From the NCBI RefSeq assembly GCF_003696235.1, contig NZ_RFFJ01000009.1:1-64000 (forward strand): 64,000 nt of DNA, in the 5' to 3' direction. The number at the start of each line of letters is the position of its first letter. Positions within the stretch are counted from its first letter, which is position 1. A model generated the notes under the pieces. That model was not told the origin of the DNA. It ran no database searches and worked only from the letters and a program-made list of their open reading frames with translations. The DNA is from Streptomyces triticirhizae. Lineage in GTDB: Bacteria; Actinomycetota; Actinomycetes; Streptomycetales; Streptomycetaceae. The position numbers were made by a program, and so were the translations under genes. Below, piece after piece: positions 8,084 through 17,858 of the stretch.

Positions 8084-11000
8084 TCGATCAATTCCCTCGG
8101 ATAGCGATTCAGCACTTCGAATTGCGTATTCGGAATGGCAACCTCCACCCCCGGCACCCCATTATGGGATCCAACATACGAACTGAAATAACGATCGAAA
8201 TCGGCCTCCGGTATTCTAACTCGAACCACCGCCGAGTCATATCCTCCACGACTCGCATAATCGAGGGCGATCTCTCGGCCTTCATCCTGGAGACCGAAGT
8301 ACGCCCTACCGTCGGGGTATCCATTTCCTGACCCCGGGAAATCAGCCGGGTCGAACCCGTCCTCCAGCAACCTCTGCGTCGTACCCCGGCTTGGCGCCTT
8401 GTAGATGCTCACATCACAGTCCGACCCTGAATTGTGCGCCAGCACCGGCGTCTCGCCCGCCAGCACATAGTAGGTGTGTGGGCCCTCCACCGTGAGGTTG
8501 TGGACAGCGGTGCCCCGGGTGTGCCGGGTGGAGGCCGCGACGCGGGTCAACGTGCCGTCGGGGGCGGTGAGTTCGGCGCCGGGCGGCAGGTCGGCCGCCT
8601 CGGTCCAGGAGCGGGTCGTCTCGTTCCACACCGGGTGGTCGTCGGTGGCGACGAGAACGGCCCGGCCGTCCTCGGTGTCAACGACCAACCGGGTCAGGTA
8701 CTTGGTCTCCGTCGTGGCGATCTCGGCGGTCACCGTCCGCGCGCTGGTCTCGCCCGTCTCCGGGTCGGTGGCCACCACCTCGTCACCGATCCGCACCTCC
8801 TCGATGGGACGGCTGGTGCCGTCGGCCATCAGGACGCGGGTGCCGGGGACAAAGCTGTTGCACAGCGCGCCGTCGCCGGAGCAGCGTGTCGTGTCGGGGA
8901 CGACGGCTCGGACGGCGATCAACGCCGCCTTCAGGCTGCCCGCCAGGTCGGTGCCGGTGTCGAGGCACGCCCCCACGTCGGAGTCGGCGATGCAGGCGGG
9001 CAGGTCCACCAGCGGAATGGCGCTGTAGAGGAACTGCCCCAACGCCTGCATCCACACCGGTGGTTGCCGGGGCACCGGCATCTCGTCGGTGCACGCCCAG
9101 CCGCAGCGGTACAGCGCGGCGGCGCGGCACGCGTCGTCGCACTGCGGCTGGTACCCCCGCGCGTCCTGGGAAGAGCAGCTGAACCCGCAGCGGTAGTCGC
9201 GGGCGGCCTGGCTGGCCCGGTTGCTCCAGGTGCGGCCGGCGCTGCCGACGGTCTGACGGGTCGCGTTGGTGATCTTCCGCACCCCGCTCTTGATGCCCCG
9301 GATGATGTCCTTGAAGAACAGCCCCGTCGGGTCGGCGAAGGTCAGCGGGTTGTTGTTGGCGTAGGTGTAGCCGTGGATCTGCTGCGGGTCGGTGAGGTCC
9401 ATCACCGGGTCGAGGGAGAGGAAACGCCCGGTGGCCGGGTCGTACTCGCGGGCGCCGAGGTGGGTCAACCCCGTCGAGGTGTCGGTGGTGCCGCCGACGT
9501 AACCCCGGGTGCCGGGCCAGGAGTCGGCGTCCGCGCCCCGGATCTCGCCGAAGGGCAGGACGCGTCGCTGGCTGGCCTCGAGCGTCCACGCGTCGACGGC
9601 GACCCGGGCCGTGCCGAGGTGGTCGGCGAGGGTGTAGGAGATGTCGCCGTTGTCCTCCAGGACGACCAGGTGCCCGCCGCCGGCGTCCACATAGCGGGTG
9701 GCCCGGGCCGTCGAGGCGCCCGCCGGGAGGACGACCTCGGTGTGGCCGAGGTACAGCGTCGTCTCGGTCGGGGTGCGGCCGATGAGGCGGTTGCCCTCGG
9801 CATCGTAGAGATACTCGGTGCGGGTGCCGTCCGCCTCGGTGACCTCGGTCAGCCGCCCCTCGGCGTTCCACGCCAACTCCTGGGTGTCGCCGCCGGTCTG
9901 GCGCGCGACGGTGTTCCCGGCGGCGTCGTAGGCGTACTGCTCCAGGGAACGGACCTCGGGGGTCTCCTCGACGACGGAGGTCAGGGTGTGCGGCTGCGGG
10001 CCGCCGGCCTCCGGGTAGGCGTAGGTGCGGGTGGTGTCCCGTTCGTGGAAGGTCTCGGTCAGGCGGTTCCCTGACAGGTCGTAGGCGTAGGAGTGCCAGT
10101 AGGGCGCGGGCCCGCCGAGGGTCGCGTCGGCCGGGTCGGCCGCGCACTCCTCCTCGGTCTGGGCCCAGGCCTCGGTGAGGCGCCGCAGGTGGTCGTACCG
10201 GAAGCACTGGGTCTCGCTGCCGGTGAGGGAGACGTCGTTGATGGAGGTGACGTTGCCGGCCTCGTCGTAGGAGTAGGTCTCGTACCGGTCGGGCCCGCCG
10301 GCGAGGAAGCGCATGGTCCAGGAGGTCTTGAGGCGCTGCGTTCCCCACTCGTAGGTGTTGGTGACCCACGCCGCCTCGTACGCGTCCGGGTCGAGCTTCA
10401 TCTCGAACTGGAGCGGCTTGCCCGTCAGGCTGTAGTTGGTCCGGGTGTACAGGCCCTGGGAGCCGTCGAGTCCGACCTGCCGTCGGGTGCCGTCCTCGTA
10501 GCGCGGGGTCACGGTCAACGAGGAGAGGTTCCCGGCGGCCGGGTAGGTGTACGCCTCGGGCAGGCCGGAGGCGGCGTAGCTGGTGGCCGTCTCGTAGGAA
10601 CCGGCCAGCGCGCCCTCCGACGCGGGGATGGTGACCTCGGTGCGCAGGGCGCGGTAGAGCGCGTCGTACTCCAGGACGCGGGTGGTGTAGGGCTCGCCGT
10701 CCTCGTGGCGGGTGGCGGCGGCCAACTGCCCCTGGGCGCCGGGCACGGTGTCGTACTCCCAGGTCGCGAGCGTCTCGCCGGCCCCGTCGCTGAGTTCGGT
10801 GCGCCGGCCGAGGTTGTCGTAGGCGTAGGCGAGGGTGGCGCCGCGCGCGTCCGTGGTGCTGGTGATCTGGTCGCGGTCGTCGTGGACGCTGACGGTGGTG
10901 CCGGCGTCCGGGTCGTGGGCCTGGGTGCGGCGGCCCAACTGGTCGTACTCGTAGACCCATTCGTTTCCGGCGGGGTCGGTGACGCGCGCCAGCAGGTCGA

Positions 11001-11800
11001 AGGGCGTGTAGGCGTAGGTGGTGGCGTCGAACGCGGCACCCAGGGTGCGCTCGTGGTGCTGGCGGAGTTCGGTGGTGCGGCCCCGCACGTCCTGGATCGT
11101 GGTGGTGGCGGTGTCGCCCTCGGGCGGGATGACGGTGGTGCGGTCGCCGAAGTAGTGGGTCTCGGTGGTGCCGAGGATCTCGCCGCCGTCGCCGTTGCCC
11201 GCGACGAGTTGCCGCCGGGTCTCCCGGCCGAGGGCGTCGTAGCTGAGGCGGGTCTGGGTCTCGATCTGCGGCACGTCCGGCAGGTAGAGCTGGTTGGTCG
11301 GCGCGCCCGAGCCGTGGTACGGGGCGTGGGTGCGGTGCGGCAGGCCGAGGGCGTTGTAGAGGGTGTCGGTCAGCAGCCGCCCGCCGTCGGGGCCCGGGTC
11401 CTGGGTCTGGCGTTCGCGCAGCAGGCCGTCGTAGAGGACGTAGGAGGAGTCCTGTTCGCCGTCCACGCCGATGGTGCGGGTGCGCACCGCGACGGGCGAG
11501 CCCTCGACGAAGCGGTAGTCGAACTGGTACGTCGGGGTGTCGTCGGGGTCGCGGTCGGGCAGCCAGACGTGGCTGGCGCGGCCCAACGCGTCGTGGCGCA
11601 GGACGGTTTGGTGGCCGTTGGTGTCGGTGGTGCGCACCGGCAGGGCGCGCAGCGGGTCGAGCGCGATGACGTTGGTCTGCGCGGTGCTCGGGTCGTCGGG
11701 GTCGGCCGGCGGCGAGGTCTGGGTGACGGTGGCCGGCAGGCCGGTGGCGGGCTGGTAGGCGGTGGTGACGGTGCGGCCGTCGTTCCGCGCGGTGCCCTCG
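8080..11800 (-). pseudogene. 5'-truncated Rhs/YD-repeat polymorphic toxin with Hint domain and C-terminal toxin tip
   Basis: About 1,240 codons are intact on the minus strand. They carry many YD repeats (YDALGRETRR, YDQLGRRTQAHD, YDNLGRRTELSDG), the Rhs core end (LGAREYDPATGRFLSLDPV, then YTYANNNPLTFADPTG), and a Hint autoprotease domain (FVPGTRVLMADGTSRPIEEV to VLAHNSG, about 8425-8860). The last ~113 codons (8080-8425) are the toxin tip; AYFGLQDEGREIALDYASRG hints at an ADP-ribosyltransferase-like fold, with low certainty. The N-terminus and signal peptide are missing: upstream of about 11.8 kb the sequence belongs to a different gene on the opposite strand. The tip and immunity gene are lower in GC. 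It may now be a silent toxin reservoir. Confidence 0.75.
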
Positions 11801-11802
11801 AC

Positions 11803-12531
11803 CGCCCCGCCCGGGGCGAACTCCTCCTCCGCCTGCGCAAGGACCCCCAACGCCGTTCCCTCCGCGTGCCGTTCGACCGCCACGGCCGCGCCAGCGTCCA
11901 CCGCGCCGAGCACACCCTGGCCGAGGGCCGCTGGGACGCCTTCCTCGCCACCGCCGAGCGGCCGAAACCCCAACGCCTCGCCGCCCGCCTCGTCGAGACC
12001 GCAGCGCTGGTCGTCGCCCGGCCCCGCGCTACCCCCAGGGGCGCCACCGCCTGGATTCCCTACCCCACCAAGGACGGCAACCTCACCCTCCGCACCTGGC
12101 AGCGCCCCCACCACGCCGAGGTCACCGAGATCCGCACCACCGACACCACCGTGACCATCGCCGTCAACGCGCCGGCCACGCCGGGCAGCCGCGTCACCGC
12201 CCGCGACGCCACCGGCCGCGAGACACCGCTGACCGTCACCCCCACCGCCGACGGCCACCTCTCCGCCACCCTCGCCTACGCCGACCTGCCGCTGCCCCCG
12301 TCCGCGCCCGCCGAGGCCCGCGTCTGGCGCCTCCACCTCACCACCCCCGAGGGCCACACCGCCCCGCTCGCCCGCATCGCCGGCGACACCCACGACCGCC
12401 GCAGGACCGACGTCCATCCCACGGCCCCCCTCCGGAACGGCGACCTGACCGTGCGCCCGGCCTTCACCGGCGACAACGACCTCACCCTGCTCGCCGAACC
12501 CGCCGCGCCCCCCACCCCTGTGGGGAACTGA
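11803..12531 (+). pseudogene. 3' remnant of a large transferase-like protein
   Basis: About 240 codons on the plus strand end at 12531. They begin abruptly with ARGELLLRLRKDPQRRSLRV and continue ASVHRAEHTLAEGRWDAFLA, then LTLRTWQRPHHAEVTEIRTT and further beta-rich blocks. This resembles the C-terminal accessory region of actinomycete glycosyl/glycerophosphotransferase-type proteins (the 'EGRWDaf' block is characteristic), but the catalytic N-terminus is gone. The 5' break coincides with the 5' break of the Rhs gene on the other strand, so a single rearrangement joined two truncated genes head to head. The family call is tentative; the truncation is clear. Confidence 0.5.
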
Positions 12532-12613
12532 CAACGCCCGGCCCGCCCCGCCTCGTTCTACTTGTCGGTAACGGGGGCTAGCCGGGCCCGGCGCCCGGCT
12601 CTACGTTCGTCCC

Positions 12614-13510
12614 ATGCCGAACCTGCCCGATGTCGTGCTGTGGTCCATACCGGCGTTCGTGCTGCTCACCGTCGTGGAAATGGTCAGTTACCGCATCCAT
12701 CCGGACGAGGACAAGGCCGGGTACGAAACCAAGGACGCCGCGACCAGTCTCAGCATGGGCCTCGGCAGTCTCTTCTTCGACCTCCTGTGGAAGATCCCGA
12801 TCGTCGCGATCTACACCGCCGTCTATGAACTGACCCCGCTGCGCGTCGAGTTGACGTGGTGGACGGTCCCGCTGATGCTCCTCGCGCAGGACTTCTTCTA
12901 CTACTGGTCGCACCGGGGCCACCACGTCATCCGCGTCCTGTGGGCCTGCCACGTGGTGCACCACAGCAGCCGGAAGTTCAACCTCACCACCGCGCTCCGC
13001 CAGCCCTGGACCAGCCTCACGTCCTGGCCGTTCTACCTGCCGCTGATCGCGCTCGGCGTGCACCCGGCGGCCCTCGCGTTCTGCTCCTCGCTCAACCTCG
13101 TCTACCAGTTCTGGATTCACACCGAACGCATCGACAGGCTGCCCCGCCCCGTCGAGTTCGTCCTCAACACGCCATCCCACCACCGGGTGCACCACGCCTC
13201 CCAGGGCAGCTACCTGGACCGGAACTTCGGCGGCATCCTCATCGTCTGGGACCGACTCTTCGGCTCCTGGGCCGGCGAGGTCGAGAGGCCCGTCTACGGC
13301 CTCACCAAGAACATCACCACCTACAACCCGCTGCGCGTCGCCACCCACGAGTACGCCGCCATCGCCCGCGACCTGCGCGCCGCGCGCGGCTGGCGGGAAC
13401 GGGCGGGAAGGGTGTTCCGTGGCCCCGGCTGGCAGCCCGCCCCCGTTCCCGGCGTCGCCGAGTTCCCCAACTCCCCCGGAACCCCCCGGCCGACCCCGCC
13501 GACCTGCTGA
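12614..13510 (+). CDS. Sterol desaturase / fatty acid hydroxylase family membrane protein
   Basis: 298-residue membrane di-iron hydroxylase-like protein. The histidine clusters that bind iron are all present: HRGHH (100-104), HVVHH (113-117), HHRVHH (189-194) and an earlier DFFYYWSHR context. Hydrophobic segments include LWSIPAFVLLTVVEMV and LTWWTVPLMLLAQDFFYYW. It probably hydroxylates or desaturates a lipid chain or polyprenoid; the substrate is unknown. The start ATG is preceded by ordinary spacing after a remnant gene. The last ~30 residues are Pro-rich and run to a stop exactly where the decayed ABC-transporter fragment begins, so the native C-terminus may have been altered. Confidence 0.88.
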   Translation: MPNLPDVVLWSIPAFVLLTVVEMVSYRIHPDEDKAGYETKDAATSLSMGLGSLFFDLLWKIPIVAIYTAVYELTPLRVELTWWTVPLMLLAQDFFYYWSHRGHHVIRVLWACHVVHHSSRKFNLTTALRQPWTSLTSWPFYLPLIALGVHPAALAFCSSLNLVYQFWIHTERIDRLPRPVEFVLNTPSHHRVHHASQGSYLDRNFGGILIVWDRLFGSWAGEVERPVYGLTKNITTYNPLRVATHEYAAIARDLRAARGWRERAGRVFRGPGWQPAPVPGVAEFPNSPGTPRPTPPTC

Positions 13511-14109
13511 CCCCGGCGCCCCGGGACGTGGCGCGGCGGGTCCCCGAGGAGTTCCGGGGCGAGGACGACCTGTGGCTGGGCGAGATGCGGGTGGTCCAGG
13601 TGATCGTCCACAACCCCGAGATGCTGCCCCCCGAAGAAGCCCCGCAGGACTGGGAGGACCTGACCGACCCCGCGTTCCGGGGCAGGATCCTCATCCGCGA
13701 CGTGGCCTCCTCGGGCACGACGCGCGGCATCTACACCGCGATGATCTGGCGCCTGGCCCAGCCCGGAGACGATCCCCGGCCCGGCTACGAGTGGCTGCTC
13801 GACCTGGCGTGGCGTTGCCTGGCGGCTCCGGACGGATACCGGTGCCGCGCCGACCTCGAACTGGCCGTCGGCGACGAGGCGTCCCTCTCGCTGCGGCCGG
13901 AGACGCTGCGCTTCGTTCCCGAGGGCGAGGGGCTGTCGCGCGGCACGGTGAGGAACCTGGAGTTCAACGGCGCGACCACGTCCTACGACGTGGCCGTGGG
14001 CGACCACACGCTCCAGGTCACCACGCCCGAGCGGGCCGCCGGGCCGCGCCCGGGCGATCCGGTGGCGCTGGCCTGCGAGGTCGAGCGCGCCTGGCTGGTG
14101 ACGCCGTGA
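13511..14109 (+). pseudogene. Collapsed ABC-transporter genes: binding-protein piece fused to ATPase TOBE piece
   Basis: One open frame joins two unrelated pieces. The first (about 13514-13790: FRGEDDLWLGEMRVVQVIVH, then LTDPAFRGRILIRDVASSGT) is the middle of an iron/thiamine/spermidine-type substrate-binding protein. The second (about 13840-14109: SLSLRPETLRFVPEGEGLSR, then YDVAVGDHTLQVTTPERAAG) is the TOBE domain at the C-terminus of a PotA/FbpC-like ATPase. The binding protein's ends and the entire nucleotide-binding domain are missing, so an internal deletion fused the genes. The frame overlaps the following permease start (GTGA), preserving the old operon junction. Confidence 0.7.
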
Positions 14110-14640
14110 CGACGGTCGACTCCCCCGTCCACGAGGCCGCCTCCGCCCGGCGGCGCGGCCGGTTCACGCCCTCGGGCGACCGGTTCGTCCATGTCCTCGC
14201 CACCCCGGTGGTGCTGGTCCCGCTGCCGTTCGTCGTGGTGCCGATGGCCAACACGGCCTGGACCAGCGTCGGCGGCGACGGCTTCGGCCCCAACTACCGT
14301 TCGTTCCTGTCCGGTTCCTCGCGCGAGGCGTTGCTGCTGTCGCTGGGCGTGTCCCTGGGGTCCGTCCTGACCTGCGGGGTGCTGGGCACGCCGCTGGCGG
14401 TGCTGCTCTCCCGCCTCGGTGGCGATGGGCGGGGTAGCCGGGGTGCTGCTCGTCCTCACCTTCACGATGTACCCCTTCTTCTGTCTGACGGTGCGGGCCG
14501 GACTGGCCGGGCTGGACTCGTCGTTGGGGTCAGCCGCCGCCAGCCTGGGCGCCGGCCGGGCGCGGGTGTGGCGGACCGTGGTCCTGCGGCGCGTCCGCCG
14601 CCACGGCACGCGAGGCCGCCGCGACCGCGCGCCTGGTCGC
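14106..14640 (+). pseudogene. Decayed ABC transporter permease (PotB/FbpB type)
   Basis: Begins with GTG overlapping the ATPase remnant. Residues FVHVLATPVVLVPLPFVVVP and then LLLSLGVSLGSVLTCGVLGT are the first helices of a spermidine/iron-type permease. The frame is lost after ...AVLLSRL, and homology resumes in another frame at about 14424 (VAGVLLVLTFTMYPFFCLTV, then SAAASLGAGRARVWRTVVLR, the EAA loop). The gene stops making sense after about 14600, leaving roughly half of a permease with a deletion and frameshift. With the fused fragment upstream this was once a three-gene importer. Confidence 0.65.
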
Positions 14641-14836
14641 GGCGCGGGTCAGGGACGGGGCGGCGGGGGTCCCGGGGTGACGGGTACGCGGGGGCGCACG
14701 GGACGGCGCGGGCAACGGGGGAACGGGGGTTGGTCGGCGGCGCCCGGCTCGTTGGCCGGGCGCAGGCACTCTGTTCCCCGGCCTTCGCTCACCAGTACGC
14801 TCGCCGCAGTTGTCGGACGATCGCGGAGGCACGCGG

Positions 14837-17770
14837 ATGGGGGAGCCGACCTTCGGGGTGCTGGGGCCGCTCCAGGTGCGGTCGTCGTCCGGCGGGCCGG
14901 TGCCCGTCGGCGGGCCGAAGCCGAGGGCCGTCCTCGCCACGCTGCTGCTCCAACCCGGCGGGTTCGTCTCGCTGGACCTGCTGACCGAGGTGCTGTGGCC
15001 CGGCGGCGCGCCCCGGTCCGCCGTCGCCAACGTCCGCACCTATGTGCGCACCCTGCGACGCGCGTTGACGGCGGCCGGCGTTCCCACCGGCGGGCTGCGC
15101 ACCGAGCCGGCCGGCTACGCCCTGGACGTCCCGTCGCACGAGGTCGACCTGCCACTCTTCGAACAGCGCCTGCACGACGCCCGGTTGGCGGACGAACGCG
15201 GCGACGCCACCGCCGCGCTGCGCCGCTACGAGGCCGCGCTCGGGCTCTGGCGCGGCGGCGTCCTCGCCGACCTGCCGCCCAGCGTGGTGTGGGACCCGGC
15301 CGTCACCAGGGTCGAGGAGCTGCGCTCGGTCGCGGCCGACCGGTGCCTTGAGGTGCGGCTGCGCCTGGGGGACTACCCGCCGCTGGTCGCCGAGTTGCGC
15401 ACCCGGCTGGTCGAGGACCCGCTGCGCGAGGACCTGTGGCGGATGCTGGTGCAGGCGCTGCACGGCGCCGGCCGCACCGCCGAGGCGCGCGCCGCCTACG
15501 CCAGGGCGGAACGCACGCTCGCCGCCGAGCTGGGCGTCGAGCCCAGCGCGCCGCTGCGCACCGTGGGCGCCGAGGTCAACGGCTACGCCGGGCCCCGGCG
15601 CGCCACGACGCCGGCGCCGGTCTGCCAACTCCCGGTGGACGTCCCCGACTTCACGGGCCGCGCCGAGGAGGTCGCCGCGCTGGAGCGGCGGCTTTCGGCG
15701 GCGCGCGGCGCGCCGGTGGTCGTGGTGGTGTCGGGGCCGCCGGGCTCCGGCAAGTCGACGCTGGCGGTGCATGTGGCGCACCGGGTGCGCGCCGCCTTTC
15801 CCGACGGGCAGCTCTTCGTGGACCTGGGCGGGATGAGCGACCAGCCGCGCCAACCGGCCGACGTGCTGGCCGAGATGCTGCGCGGCCTCGGCGTCATCGA
15901 CGGCGCCATCCCCGCCGAACTGGGCGAACGCGCCGCGCTGTTCCGCTCCCGGCTGGCGCAACGCCGGTTCCTCATCGTGCTGGACGACGCCGGCGACGGC
16001 GCGCAGGTGCGGCCGCTGCTGCCCGGCACGGGCGGCTCGGCGGTGCTGGTCAGCTCGCGCCGCCGGCTGCCGGGGCTGCCGGCGCACCACTGCCCGCTCG
16101 GCGTGATGCCGCTCGACGACGCCCGCGCGCTGCTCGCCACCATCGTCGGCCCCGACCGGCTGCGGCGGGCGGGCGCCGACACCGACCGGGTGCTCGCCGG
16201 CTGCGGCGCGCTGCCGCTGGCGGTGCGGATCGCCGGCTCCCGGCTGGCGAACCGGCCGGGCTGGACGCTCGGCACGCTCGCCGACTTCCTGCACGACGAG
16301 CGCGGCCGGCTGGACCAGCTGCGGACGGGCGAGCTGGAGGTGCGGGCCAGCGCCGAGTTGAGCTACCGCCACCTGCCGGGGCCGGCGGCCGAGACGTTCC
16401 GCGTCTTCGGGCAGCTGCCGGACGAGCCGGTCGCCGGCTGGCTCGTCGCGGTGGCGGCCGGCCACGCCGACGAGCGGCCCGGCGGCCTTGAGACGCTGCT
16501 CGACGAGCACCTCGTGGAGGTGGTGGCCACCGACCCGCTGGGGCTGCGGCGCTTCCGGATGCACGACCTGCTGCGCTGCTACGCCCGGGAGTTGGCCGAG
16601 GAGGAACGGGCGGCGGTGCGGCTCACGCGCCAACTCCGTTCGTTCGACGCCCTGATCGCGCTCGCCCGCTGCGCCAACGCGGCGATGCCCACCCGTTTCC
16701 TCGGCGTCCTCGGCGAGGCGGTGCCGCCGACCGGGCCGGCCGCCGCCGTGACGCCGGCCGTGCGGGCCAGGCCCGTCGCGTGGCTGGAGACCGAACGCCG
16801 GGTCCTGGTCGCGGCCGTGGAGTCGGCGCTGCGGCTCGGCGAGGTGGCGCGGGCGGCCGAGTTGGCCATCGAGCTGGCGAGCTTCTTCGACATGCGCGGC
16901 TACTACGACGAGTGGCTCCGCACCCACCGGCTGGTGCTCGACGCGATGCGGGCGCCGTCCGCGTCGCGCGCGCCGTCGGAGACGCCGAACGGCGCCCCGC
17001 CCGACGCCCGCGCCGCCGCGCTGCTCCGCAACCTCGGCCAACTCCACCTCTACCAGGACCGTTACGCCGACGCCGTGGCCGCGTTCGTCGCCTCGCGCGA
17101 GATCTTCGCCGCGCTGGGCCTGCGTTCCGGCGAGGCGGTCGCCGCCGTGGGGGCGGGCTCGGTGTACCGGGTCCTCGGCGATCTCGACGCCGCGCTCGAC
17201 ACGTTCGCCGAGTCGCTACACGACTTCCGCGCGGCCGGCGACCGGCACGGGGAGGCCGTGGCGCACAACGCCATCGCCTCGGTGTGGCTGGAGCGGCGCG
17301 ACCCGGAAGCGGCCGCGCCCTGGCTGGCCGGCGCCCTGGAACTCTCCCGCGACGTCGGCGACCGGCACCGCGAGGCGCAGGTGCGCCGCCGGATCGCGGT
17401 GCTGCACGAGCAGCGCGGCGAGCCGCAGGCGGCGCACGGCGAACTGGAACGCGCCCTGGACATCTTCGACGAGCTGGCCGACACCCACTGCGCCGCCTAT
17501 GTGCGGCAGAGCATCGGGGAGTTGTGCCTGCGGCAGGGCAACGCGGGCCGGGCCTCGGCGCTGCTGGTCGACGCGCTGGCCGCGCAGCGGCAGCTGGGCG
17601 ACCGCCGGGCGGAGGCCCGAGTGGCGTGCCTGCTGGGCGAGTTGCACCGGGCGACCGGGCGGGAGCACACGGCGCGGCGCTACTTCCACCGTTCGCTGTC
17701 GGCCTGGCGCCGGCTCGACGTCCGCGACCAGGCCGAGCTGGTCGACGCCAAGCTCCGCGCGGTGCGCTGA
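14837..17770 (+). CDS. SARP/AfsR-type transcriptional regulator with NB-ARC and TPR domains
   Basis: 977-residue regulator. An OmpR-like winged-helix DNA-binding domain (about 1-95: FGVLGPLQVRSSSGGPVPVG, RAVLATLLLQPGGFVSLDLL, TYVRTLRRAL) is followed by the bacterial transcriptional activation domain (about 100-245, VDLPLFEQRLHDAR). An NB-ARC ATPase comes next with P-loop GPPGSGKST (300-308), LIVLDDA and HDLLRCYARE, and then TPR repeats from about residue 620 to the end. This is the architecture of AfsR-like activators of antibiotic or developmental genes. No biosynthetic cluster lies next to it. The ATG preceded by GGAGG at 14824 is preferred over an in-frame start 27 bp earlier. Confidence 0.9.
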   Translation: MGEPTFGVLGPLQVRSSSGGPVPVGGPKPRAVLATLLLQPGGFVSLDLLTEVLWPGGAPRSAVANVRTYVRTLRRALTAAGVPTGGLRTEPAGYALDVPSHEVDLPLFEQRLHDARLADERGDATAALRRYEAALGLWRGGVLADLPPSVVWDPAVTRVEELRSVAADRCLEVRLRLGDYPPLVAELRTRLVEDPLREDLWRMLVQALHGAGRTAEARAAYARAERTLAAELGVEPSAPLRTVGAEVNGYAGPRRATTPAPVCQLPVDVPDFTGRAEEVAALERRLSAARGAPVVVVVSGPPGSGKSTLAVHVAHRVRAAFPDGQLFVDLGGMSDQPRQPADVLAEMLRGLGVIDGAIPAELGERAALFRSRLAQRRFLIVLDDAGDGAQVRPLLPGTGGSAVLVSSRRRLPGLPAHHCPLGVMPLDDARALLATIVGPDRLRRAGADTDRVLAGCGALPLAVRIAGSRLANRPGWTLGTLADFLHDERGRLDQLRTGELEVRASAELSYRHLPGPAAETFRVFGQLPDEPVAGWLVAVAAGHADERPGGLETLLDEHLVEVVATDPLGLRRFRMHDLLRCYARELAEEERAAVRLTRQLRSFDALIALARCANAAMPTRFLGVLGEAVPPTGPAAAVTPAVRARPVAWLETERRVLVAAVESALRLGEVARAAELAIELASFFDMRGYYDEWLRTHRLVLDAMRAPSASRAPSETPNGAPPDARAAALLRNLGQLHLYQDRYADAVAAFVASREIFAALGLRSGEAVAAVGAGSVYRVLGDLDAALDTFAESLHDFRAAGDRHGEAVAHNAIASVWLERRDPEAAAPWLAGALELSRDVGDRHREAQVRRRIAVLHEQRGEPQAAHGELERALDIFDELADTHCAAYVRQSIGELCLRQGNAGRASALLVDALAAQRQLGDRRAEARVACLLGELHRATGREHTARRYFHRSLSAWRRLDVRDQAELVDAKLRAVR

Positions 17771-17773
17771 CCG

Positions 17774-17820
17774 CGCGGCCCGTCAACGCGCGTAGCGTTC
17801 CGGCGGGTTGACGGGCCGCG
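17774..17820. terminator. Bidirectional terminator between the SARP and M23 peptidase genes
   Basis: CGCGGCCCGTCAAC (17774-17787) and GTTGACGGGCCGCG (17807-17820) form a perfect 14-bp stem around a 19-base loop. It lies between two convergent genes and probably ends both. Confidence 0.8.
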
Positions 17821-17858
17821 AGGCGCGGCGCGCGAGGCGCGGCGCGCCGGCGGTGGGG

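Noticed and set aside
8080..12534. A single 1,484-codon minus-strand frame that could be called a full-length Rhs protein
   Set aside because: The first ~240 codons are Gly/Ala/Val-rich antisense of a plus-strand gene; Rhs homology starts only near 11.8 kb.
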